A DNA stretch of 64,000 nucleotides from Amanita rubescens (lineage: Eukaryota > Basidiomycota > Agaricomycetes > Agaricales > Amanitaceae): assembly GCA_015039365.1 (NCBI GenBank), contig WION01000019.1, positions 248,001 through 312,000 on the forward strand. Direction: 5' to 3'. The notes beneath the pieces are model-generated. The model worked only from the letters and a program-made list of their open reading frames with translations, was not told the DNA's origin and did no database searches. Every line of letters begins with the position of its first letter. Positions within the stretch are counted from its first letter, which is position 1. Shown piece after piece: positions 54,626-64,000 of the stretch. A program made the translations under genes and the position numbers.

Positions 54626-56775
54626 ATGTCGCACGAGTCGGCCAATATAATAAATTGGGTGTTCTATCATCCAGATCGTCCAGACCATTTTTCCACAGTT
54701 TTTACCCCAGACTTTTGTCGTGTTCAAGAAGAAGACTTGGAGAAACGCGTGGGCGACTGGATTCAACCAACTTTCGCCCATCGCATACGGAACCGGTACA
54801 AGTTCGACCTAGATGAAGATTCAATTCAGATTGCACAGGTGCTCCCTCTCGAAAATTGTCATAGAGTAACTGGATTGATGACCAGTGATAGCCGAAGAGG
54901 GCAGTGGAAGTTCTTTTCGTTGATCATAAATGGGCACAGAACTTGAATTTACTGGTCGACCCTCGTGAAAGCTTCCAATTTATACCACTAAGACACGGAA
55001 TAAGGCAACTTCTGACGATTCTCCGCGTAGATCAAAATCCTGACCATCTTCATCTCGTCGTGACCGCCGAGGCGGAAAATAAAGATAAAGTTGGGGATAT
55101 TAGAAAGACATACTACTCCCTACTGACACTCGTTTCCAGACAGCAGTGAAAAGAAAACGCGATGACCCTAGTTAGTCCTCTTCTGATGCAGCCCAAACTA
55201 AGTACTAATCACGCGCTATAGTTAACGTATCGCGAAAATTATTCGGTCTATGGGCAACACCAGTCAAGCAGAACCTCGTGCACCTGAAAGAATACCTTGA
55301 GAGGCCTCTTGATCCAGATTGGAAGGTCCCGTTGTCGCACGTCGAGTGGAAGAATCTTTTGGTCAGTGGAGTTCATGATCATGCATGCCACGACCAAGAC
55401 CTCGAATTGCTGTTTAAGCAATGTGAAGATGAAACTGCTCCTGAGGCTCGACATCAGTTGGAGACGGCAATTTTATATGGTCCACGCGGCTCAGGCGGTA
55501 CTGAAGATTCACTTCATTGCTTCTGGGATGACAACATCAGAAACATCCTCATTCAATGCTTGAATGCTAAAAGCATTCGTAATAGCAACCAGGGTACAGA
55601 AACTGGAGTTTTCCGACCTGATTTTGGTCTCCTACTCGCCGACAGTTGCGTATTTCGAGGCGAAGAAAAGCCGGAGTCGGGAGGGAAGAACGGACCTAAA
55701 GATGAACTCAAAGACAAGACCCGATGGGTATATGATCCAGCCCCTTATATTCTCGGTTGGTAGTCGTTTGTGCTTGAGGAGGTTTTCAGTCATTGACTTT
55801 TTCGGAGTCTAGCTTATTACGCCATTGGGGTCAGTGTCACTCTCGCAGCTATATTGCCACCAAAAGATGGAGAAATTCGGGTTATGGATCTAATAAAGGC
55901 TGATCTTTCTTCACGAGCTGAACGTATCAAGAATGCTTCAAGGATGATCAAGATGTGCGGCATTCTTCAATGGCTTCAGCAGGTAATCGGAGAGGGCAAG
56001 GATGAAGATATGCTTGTGCAGACCCGGTGAGCATGTTTCTTCTGCTGCCGTCTGGTATATTGACTCCAGGCTCAGCGAGGGTGGCAAGTCGATTACATAT
56101 TTTACATCACATGTGCGCAAGACGTATGGGTTAGGGGGTGATGTCGATGGCAGGGGGGATGAGGCCGATGGCAAAAAGCGCATCGAACATCTACAGGCGA
56201 TCTATGCGGCATTAGCTTCGAAGCGTGTTCCTAACGTGGACCGGCTTAAGAAAGCCGAAATTCTGCACCGTGTACGTGGCTCGTTCGTCGATCTGGAGCC
56301 AGTGGGCTTTAGCGCAGGTCCTAAATCACTCTTGGATGTTCGAAATGCTGTAGTGTGTATCCTCGAAGCTCTCAAGGTAGTCTCGATTTTTTTCTACTTC
56401 ATTAACTAATGCTCTAGTCAGGTAACCCACGCTTATCCGCCGGTATTTCATCGCGATATCCGTTGGCCGAATATTATGCAAAGCCGTGAAGACTCTTCCA
56501 AGTGGTTTCTGATCGACTGGGAAGATTCTTCCTTTGCCCCAACGAAAGCAGCACCACACTTAAGCCATACCGAGCATTCACCAAAGGTATGTGAAGATAA
56601 TCATGGTGTGGATGTGGATATATGGGCAGTTGGGCGGCTTTTATGCACTGCACGACGGCGGACTCCAGCTCTCGTGGAACTTGGACAGAGGATGAGGGAC
56701 GGTCACGTTTTGAGTGCTGAACAGGGACTGAAAGAAATATGTGATCTCCCCGAGGAGCTCTTTCACGAAGATTAG
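54626..56775 (+). CDS. Nuclease-kinase fusion protein, Crinkler type
   Basis: ATG at 54626. The N-terminal part reads INWVFYHPDRPDHFSTVF, and then, after an unresolved junction near 54840-54905, EVLFVDHKWAQNLNLLVDP. The middle part has FWDDNIRNILIQCL, RPDFGLLLADSCVF and RGEEKPESGG, which resembles a PD-(D/E)XK nuclease signature (RPDF...ExK). A further exon gives AIGVSVTLAAILPP. The C-terminal part has a kinase-like catalytic loop FHRDIRWPNIMQ (HRD with downstream N) and LIDWEDSSFAPT in the DFG position. VDVDIWAVGRLLCTARR, like a subdomain IX segment, follows, and it ends at 56775. At least five introns. REase-kinase fusions are known among Crinkler C-termini. A recognisable ubiquitin-like header was not found, so the N-terminal border is tentative. 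Confidence 0.6.
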
Positions 56776-58230
56776 ACAATAAAAGCTGGGTGTTGAATGT
56801 GAATGCACGGCACGCAATCCCTTTCACCACCGCTGACCGGCTTCGCTCAAGGTGAGTTGCAAATGAATTGTACAGTATACTATCTGACGCACTTTCCAAT
56901 CTGCTTATGCCCTGCCCTTTCCATCTCTGCCTGCAGGCCTGAGCACATCTGGATTGGGTATAGAATAGAAAAGACGACGACGACGACGACGTTTTCCTTG
57001 CTCTAACACGTGTTTTCCTCGAGTCCTTCTCTTGCAATGTACGCTATCTAATTCACGTCAGTGATGGGCACCAGCTCACGCTCATGCCAACTCAGCTCCT
57101 TCAGCTCGGCCCACCACTCCTTCCTCATAGCCCAGATCAACTACGGGGCGACGACGACCACGGATATCTTTCCTTCGTCTTCCGTAGGCCCTATCAGTGC
57201 CACGCCAGAGTGGCACCCACTTTTCCCCAGTTGACATTCCATCGCTCGCTCCTTCCTTCCCTGCTTTCCTAATGCCATAGTACAACATTGATAACCTCAT
57301 CGCGTACGCACCCCTGTTACGACTCCGGAAAAACTGTTACGGTCAGCCTTCATTAATTCTGTTTCTCAGTAGTTTCGGATCCAGTGTTCAACGTGATACT
57401 CTTCTGGGAGTTTTAATTGTTAATGAATGGGTTCGATCCATGTTCACTGGCCTGAACCAAAACTGCGGGTCCCAGGTTCATGCAACTTTTGCGATATACC
57501 GCAGTACACGACCTCCAAGCAAACAGACGCCGAGCTTGCGATCTGATCTATCTTTCCGATTTGGTTCTACGCCTTTGACACCTACAGGAATGCTGGCGCA
57601 GACTAAAGACAAGATTTGGGGCTCTTGGCACCCCCCTCATCCTGTTGCTCGCGATATTTCCCCGGTGCAAAACTCGATCCCACCGTATTAAAGGCAATAT
57701 ATACAATTCTCTCATTCTGCTGCTCGCACGCTCTGATCGGGGCATTTAGGAAATCGCTGGCGTCGACTCGCGTGACAGGCCAGTTTCACCCTGATCTCTC
57801 ACTGGGAGTGAAACATGATCTGTGTCGATGAACGGCCTCGCTTTCCATCGAGCGAAATATCTCGTTTAATCAATGATTGTAATCCCTTTCCTTGTCCGTC
57901 AACGCACTACGAGCCATTTTCCCTTGATAGTGTTACAAACAAGTTACTCCACAACAGGTGCTTTTGATCGATCTACTAGTAAAAACATACTTGTGGGCGA
58001 GGCGGGTAGATCTGTTTCGAAGTAGGATTCAAATCAGCGAGAATGACCATGCGGAACCTGTATTGGACGAAGTCAGCGTTTGCAGGTTCTGGTGAGACTA
58101 TTGATAATCAACATACGTCGCGAGATTGTGGTACTAAGGTTGATTCGACTCAATGCATGTTTCCTCGCCCAACCTGCCCTCTCTTGCGGAAGGAGTGTAG
58201 TCATAGTCAAACGGGTCGCTCACGAATCTG
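56776..58230. other. Intergenic
   Basis: Contains an (ACG)6 microsatellite at about 56975-56993 and no convincing gene. Short frames on both strands lack domains. Confidence 0.4.
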
Positions 58231-58437
58231 CTAGCTGCGCTCAAGAAGCATCGCCGACTTCAAATTGGAAAATGAACTAGAAACTTGTTTAGAAAATGGA
58301 TTAGCGGAAGCGAAATGCCTACGGACTAGCAGCGGCTCGGAAAGCGTCAGCACTTCGTCCTTGGTAAGATGCACGTCCTTGTTCTTGTCATGAATGTCGA
58401 GGAACCATTCAATGCTCTCCGTTGAGTCATTGAACAT
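58231..58437 (-). pseudogene. RabGAP (TBC/GYP2-type) EF-hand fragment
   Basis: The frame has DSTESIEWFLDIHDKNKDVH followed by LTKDEVLTLSEPLL. The loop DKNKDVHLTKDE is a canonical EF-hand. After an intron (GTAGGC...TCTAG) it continues FIFQFEVGDAS and stops, matching the LSESLLFIFRxEVGDAY segment downstream of the TBC domain in GYP2-like GTPase-activating proteins. The TBC domain itself was not found, so this is a remnant. Confidence 0.5.
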
Positions 58438-60749
58438 GACACCTTTTAAGCCGGACAGACGATACTACAATCAGCGGGTACAGATCAGGAAGAATAATTA
58501 CGAGTAAAACCTCCGCCTACCTGGAACGACAACGCACCCTGACATGACGTATCCCAGAAGCAGAACAACGGTCAATAAAGTCCCGCAGCCTAACGATCCA
58601 CACGCCGCTATCAAACGAGCAAGCATCAGCAAAACTCTCCATGACAAACGAGAGCTCACCATCAAACCGATCATAACAATCTTCTCATCCCGAGCCTACG
58701 TTCTCACAAGTGGCGGAACGTGCGCAACCCGATCCTCGTCACGCTTCTCTCCATCCCCATCATTGGTCAAGAATGATGACTACGGTGGGGGAGTCGCAGG
58801 CGGCGGCGGCATAATACACATCGTCTGAACGGATGAGACCCCGCTTGTTCCTTGCTGAATCTGCCAAAAGTCTTGAGGTTCTGAATCACGACATGGAGCT
58901 CTTGGAAGCACGTAATTGCACGCGATCGGGGTTGGATGGGCTAATTGGTCAAGGGAGGCGAGGTATTCCCTCATCACACAGAACGACAATGTGAGTGGTA
59001 TTGTCTCCAGTACGTACTTGAGGAAACTACTCTGAGCTTGTAGTAGTTTCCCCTCGTTATCTCCCATCGCAAGTCAGACCTGGTCTACCAAACGGTCATT
59101 AACACGAGAAATTCAACATAGAAAAGGTTACACGTCCTACTTGAAACAAGAGCTTGGGCCCCGTGCAGAAGAAAAAGCCCACCATCCGGAGACCATAGGC
59201 ACACTGTTGATATATCTGACACCTCTGTCAGCATCTGATCACGAAATGAGATTTCACATACGAAACCGTGGTATGGATGCTCTCTAGCAGAAGTACCATT
59301 GGTCTCTTCGCTAATTATACTACCACCTTCTCGTTCGTTGTCAGCAACGAAATAACACGTCTTGACATCTGATGTTTTCAGCGCATCTCGAAGTATCAGG
59401 CGCAACAGGCATCCGGGGTTGGATGTAACGCGTAAAGATGTCAGTACTAGTTGATCCCCTGTCGATGGGACGTCAACCGCCAGGGAGAAACACAAGACCA
59501 GGTTACGTACCTCGGTCATTGATGGGCGGATGGTGGCAGTGCAGAGTCTGCATATTTGGTTCCGGGATTTCCGGGGAGTGGCGCTTACCAAAAAGGCAAG
59601 CGTTGGCACAAGCACATTACTACATCCCGCGAACCCAAAACCCCATCACAAGAGTCCTTCATTTCAGAACAAGGAAGATAAGAGTCTTTCCGGAGAAATC
59701 GCTGCCACCGATAGCCGTTGACATACACCTTGTACAAAACAGGTACTTTCACTTCATTAACAATAACATAAAGTTGTGCCTTCATGCTGGTAAACGCAAA
59801 CATGACCTGCCACGCGTTCACGGAGTGGATAGGGAGAGAAATCGGCGCAAATATTATTATCGTTATCGGTATGTTGACCCGAGACATGACATTGCCCGAG
59901 TAACGCTGCACGTAGGTCCGCTGCCAGCGTGTCTGACATGACAACACTCAAGGAAATTTTATGACTTGGAATGCCACTCCGGGCGCAGCGGCGTAATGCG
60001 GGATTCAATGACGATGCCAGAATCAGATTCGTTGCTCACCTGTTGCAAGTCTGAATTTTCGCGAATAGGAAAAGGGTATCTGTTTCAGCCACGACCCCAC
60101 CAGCGGTCAACAGCATTTGGCTGACCATCGATCATCGATCAGCCACATCAATACATCAAATCATGTTATGCCGTTCAATGCGGAGAGGAGAGTGTTGGCA
60201 TGCGGCATGCGCGAGCATGAAACTGACATATTTACAAAAGTCTTGTATGTCACAATACAATCGTAATCGCGACTGATCATATCAGCAAAGTTGGCAACCC
60301 GTTCCCTTCACCGCCCCCGTCATCCCTCGTACAGTACGCAGTGCCCCCCCGGCCAGGTCGGTGGCATCTTTGAGGTGTGGCCATCCTTCGATTCCTGCAC
60401 TTTTCTGGACTCGGAGACTCGTGCTGCTTTTAGTTGACACCGCCGGAATCCACGCAACAGAATTTGTCGATCTCCTTGTTATGTAACGCACAGCCTCACT
60501 ACTTATTCTTTCAGGCGTGGAATCCATTGCGGGAACTGACATTTTAGGGCCGCATAACAAAATGGCTACTGTATTAGGACAAGCTGAAGGGGCGAGACGC
60601 AGGACATGTCCGAGCAACGCGAATGGCACAGCCGTAGGCGAGCCCCCTGAAGCTTGTTAGGACCGTTTATGTCAAGATGAAAGGAAAAAGGGCGGGATGT
60701 GGATTAGAAAATATAAACACGTCCTTTATGGTATGAGTCGTCGCTCCAA
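58438..60749. other. Intergenic, then 5' flank of copy F
   Basis: 58440-59620 has minus-strand frames of up to 176 codons without recognisable domains, possibly further pieces of the RabGAP remnant. 59980-60035 resembles 54445-54510 (GGCGTAATGCGGGAT and GACGATGCCAGA). 60090-60749 is the flank shared with copy C. Confidence 0.35.
60712..60717 (+). promoter_or_regulatory. TATA-like box of copy F
   Basis: TATAAA 33-38 bp before ATG 60750, in the same place as in copy C. Confidence 0.45.
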
Positions 60750-62541
60750 ATGCTTCTCCTTAAGGTTCGTCACTATATCCAGCCATAGACCACACGGCGC
60801 TTAACCCAAAGTGACAGCCTCTTGTTGTGCTGACGTTTCTGTTTTCACTCCTGTCGTTCTGCAACGTTGCTTTCGGTTCTGGCCCCAACAAAGTGTGCCT
60901 TCAGAATGCACTCAATAGCTCGCTCGAAGGTACCGTCGACCAAAAGGGAAATCCAACGACAAACATAAGCCAGATAGTTGGGATCACATACGATCGTTGT
61001 GTAGCAGTTTGTGGGTATGGATCGGTCCAGTTTTATTGGCCGAAATTTTCTGCAGAGTTCACTTCTTGGCTCTTGCCTTGGCTAGCTCTTATTTCGCAGC
61101 TACCATACGGCTCAGGAGACGCACTAAGCAACTGTTTAGCTATGTTGTTGACAGTTGGATCTCCCACCCTCGCAGCGTATTCTCTCGCACTCGCTGTTAT
61201 CAGTAACCGATGGATGGTCAAACGGTTCGAACTAATCACCTACCCCAACGGTAACCTGGCTGCCCAAACTCTGGGTGAACTTCAGCAGGTGTCTCTTATC
61301 CTTCCAGAAGAGGAGCATGTGCTGCCATCCCTAATCGTTCTGCCTGATAACGAGATTTGGTGGAGAAAACTGGCTCGTGGACTTGATTATATGGTACCGA
61401 CATGGACTTTGGCCTCAATAATGTCTGTTCTATTTGTTGTATTGACTGACATCTTCAATTGGTCAAACGTCTTTTCAGGTCCTCTTGTCGACATCTCCAG
61501 GAACAGCGGAGGATCCTTTTCGTCGCTTTGGTCATGTTTCTTGCCTATCCTCATAGGTTACCTCCAATTATCCCCAAAGAGCGAATGTGATCGGATTCGC
61601 AGAGCATTCGACTACGCCAATTCTTCCTTCCATTTAACCACAGACGAAGGCATACCTAAACCCGGCCGCGGCTCTCTATTGATTAAAGTTCGAACTGCGT
61701 CCCGTGATCCCATTGACGAAGACGAGATAAGCTCCGCGCCTATCTTCTTCTACGCACGGGCTTTTAATTGGCTTCGTATGGTGCGGAAAGTAGCCGACGG
61801 CTTCGATGCCGCCTCACGACGCGCATCCGATTGTCACATGGACGGTATTCCTCCCAGAACACGGCAGCAAGTGGTCGAATACTGCAAGAGCAATGATCAA
61901 ATTGATGGGAACACGCACGGATTCTTCAACATCTTCTTGATATCGGCGTTCCTCACGATATTGTTACAATGGGGCACCACTGGATCTGGAATTATGGCCA
62001 TGTATTTCACATCTCCCAAAGGTCAGCGCGTTTTATCATTATCGTCGAATTTTCGCTAATAAAATATTTAGGCCTTGGATGCCATTCCGGAGCGTATCTG
62101 CTTTATGCATGCCTCTCCACTCTGATCTGGCTGCTCTGCGTCGCATCAAGTGTCCTTTCCTATAGCTATAACTCATCTCAGAAACGCAGCGCAATCGTTC
62201 GGGGACTATCTATCGCTTTTCGTCGCATGGCTAAAATCTTGGCTACGGTCAATGCAATCTGGCTGTTCTTGACTGCAATATATCAATATAGCAATCTCGG
62301 CCATAATTGCTGGTGTAACTCGAGTAAACTCAGTCTTCACCAAAAGGCATATATTATGGTAATAACCCCAGATGATCTCGCGAGTAGCGAGGTAGCCATT
62401 TGGATCGGCGGATTGGTGATGTCATTTACTGCGCCGGGCCTATTCCTCCTCGCCATCAATCTTTTGCGAAAACGCCCCGAACGGCTGTATGATCCATCGG
62501 ATGGATGGGAAGAGTTACAGACTTTGAATACTCGTCACTAG
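60750..62541 (+). CDS. Polytopic membrane protein family, copy F
   Basis: Exons 60750-60764, 60818-62021 and 62072-62541 total 1689 nt, 562 aa. ATGCTTCTCCTTAAG is spliced to VVLTFLFSLLSFCNVAFGSG, a signal peptide. The luminal part has GTVDQKGNPTTNISQIVG and TYDRCVAVCGYG. Hydrophobic segments match copy C: TSWLLPWLALISQLPYGSGD, WSCFLPILIGYLQLSPKS, TILLQWGTTGSGIMAMYF, STLIWLLCVASSVLSYSY and SFTAPGLFLLAINLL. CWCNSSKLSLHQKAY is conserved. The second intron (62022-62071) contains a stop, unlike copy C. The frame is intact. Function is unknown. Confidence 0.85.
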
Positions 62542-64000
62542 ACAATCTTTACGTGCGTCCGATTGTCGATATATTTGACTCTCATTCATTCTTGAGCTAC
62601 AGTTCTCTCTTTAGGATCATGGACTAGACCCTAGCTTCATTGCTGTAGGCATCTATTATTCAGGCATTAGGTACATTCAGGAGAAGCTCTATATCAACAT
62701 TTATCCCGTATTTATGAACTACTGTATCAATACTGTATATATTGTGGGTGTTATATATAATATTTGACCGGATCAAGTATGTCACATGTCACACATTATT
62801 CAGACTGGCCGCATCCCACCTTATCGAGACTCAAACTCATCGTCTTGGGAACGTAACCAAAAAGGTCACCAGCATTGCGGCCAATGGTGCCTAAGTACGG
62901 ATATATACATCGCGTCCTAAGCACCTCTAAAAAAATCTTTTAGTCACGTCTAGGATAAAAGCAAGAAATTAAAGCTTCTGATGATTGTGAGCCCAATCTC
63001 CAGCGGTAGCATGCTATCGCCTGTCATATTGGCTCCCCTGCGTCGCCGCGTCTCATTCTGACGCAAACGGTCCGCACTCGGTCCTTGTCGTTGTACTGCT
63101 ATAGAAGCCTTTTGGGATTGCACCGGTACCCGGTTGCGGTGCGTTCTAGAATCTCGGTGTTGCGCAATGCGGCGGAGCCCGCTGATCTGTCATCAGACGG
63201 ATCGATGGGAATGTAACCAGCTCAGCTCATACATACGTAACAAACGTACTTTATTCGGCTCCAGGCATGCTTTGGGTATGCAGCGGCTTCGATATGGCAT
63301 AAGTGTATACTATATTGGATAGCCGTTCGCATGAGCATCGCCATTAGTTAACCGCGCTTGGAAATCCGAGACAGAATTTGTGGGTCTCATATAACATGTC
63401 AATCCTTTCCACGCAGCCAAGTTCGCAGCCCTGGCAATCCTACAGCTTTCAAGAGCTACAATTATATATGCTCAGCGGCCCGGGTCAGCACCGCCCGTCA
63501 TGGAACACAAACCTTATTTCCGACCCAAACGGGCAAGAATGGTTCATGACGGGTACGAGTCCTTATCCGAGTTAGAATCAACGCTGAAAAAAAAAATGCT
63601 GCTCGGACTTGTTATGTTGTCAACATCCTCACATATAATCAAGTCTCTTTTTCCTCGGCGCGTACAGTTTAATAACAGCAAAATGACAGCACGGATCCTC
63701 GCTCTGATGCCAAAGCCCGCCGATAACCCCATTCCATATGGTTCACGGAATAGATTGATCTACGATGAGACACCATGTGGATCACATCATTTAGTTGCCG
63801 GTGAGTAGTAGTAGTACATCTCTTCATTGAGGCCCAACTTAGAGCACTGAGTATCAGTTACTTGATGGTCTCCATCACACCGTCATCTTCCAATTCATCT
63901 TTTGCTCCCACGAGTTACTCTTGGAAGCCTTTCAGGCGGGAGAAGATGACGTGACCTGTCATCTTTGGGTTGCGGTACCTATACATTGTCTTTGGGTAAT
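62542..64000. other. 3' flank of F and 5' flank of a seventh copy
   Basis: No gene inside. 63030-64000 is colinear with 37370-38580 and 50430-51540 upstream of copies D and E. The last 100 bp (CTCCCACGAGTTACTC, AGGCGGGAGAAGATGA, CTGTCATCTTTGGG) matches about 51430-51530. The ATG of copy E lies about 100-110 bp further on, so a seventh gene is expected just outside. Confidence 0.65.
63755..63797 (+). promoter_or_regulatory. Conserved upstream block of the predicted seventh copy
   Basis: GATTGATCTACGATGAGACA then CCATGTGGATCACATCATTT, a diverged form of the block before copies A, D and E. Confidence 0.35.

Noticed and set aside
59085..59615. 176-codon minus-strand ORF
   Set aside because: Could belong to the RabGAP remnant, but no TBC or GRAM motif was visible; not called.

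Overview
The window is nuclear DNA from a filamentous basidiomycete, most likely an Agaricomycete. Introns are short (about 45-70 nt, GTRNGT...YAG), genes lie on both strands, and several families are typical of that group: a Plavaka/CACTA-like transposon, Crinkler-like nuclease and kinase proteins, and an AIG1/MMR-type P-loop GTPase family. No tRNA, rRNA or CRISPR array was seen.

Layout. 1-1.85 kb (minus) and 20.7-25.6 kb (plus) hold two oppositely oriented copies of one P-loop GTPase gene. Downstream of the GTPase domain each copy runs into an array in which a 3' splice site, exactly three bases and a 5' splice site (consensus CAACAG-NNN-GTRAGT) recur every 50-73 bp. The plus copy has 46 such trinucleotides plus one 15-base unit over 2.9 kb, followed by ordinary coding exons. 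The minus copy has the same organisation and runs off the left edge. This is the most unusual object in the window. Both loci are also strongly depleted in CpG from the same internal exon onward.

2.7-7.3 kb holds housekeeping-type genes: an aspartic peptidase with an altered second active-site motif, and a complete prolyl-tRNA synthetase with two candidate start codons. 11-20.5 kb and 26-28 kb hold a family of short Asn-rich proteins, a PD-(D/E)XK-like protein divergent from a Crinkler-like kinase protein, and an HNH-nuclease gene lying between two direct repeats. 28.1-30.8 kb is the mRNA decapping subunit DCP1.

Six plus-strand copies of an unnamed polytopic membrane-protein gene (8.9, 31.5, 35.0, 38.7, 51.6 and 60.8 kb) dominate the right two thirds. 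Each has a 15-nt first exon and a conserved last intron. Five are intact and the first is a pseudogene. Their 5' flanks are duplicated with them, and the last 1.4 kb of the window looks like the 5' flank of a seventh copy starting just beyond the right edge.

42.29-49.61 kb is an apparently complete transposon with about 45-bp terminal inverted repeats and a perfect 7-bp target duplication. It carries a transposase gene, a low-complexity accessory gene and a small oppositely oriented gene, and it splits a host ORF. Next to it lies a graveyard of decayed gene pieces (acetyl-CoA synthetase, flavodoxin-like, a membrane-family C-terminus). A second nuclease-kinase protein gene is at 54.6-56.8 kb and a RabGAP (TBC/GYP2-type) remnant is near 58.3 kb.

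All splice models were made by eye from splice consensus, reading frame and family resemblance. For the five intact membrane genes, the plus-strand GTPase and the short Asn-rich genes, exon lengths were summed and keep frame.
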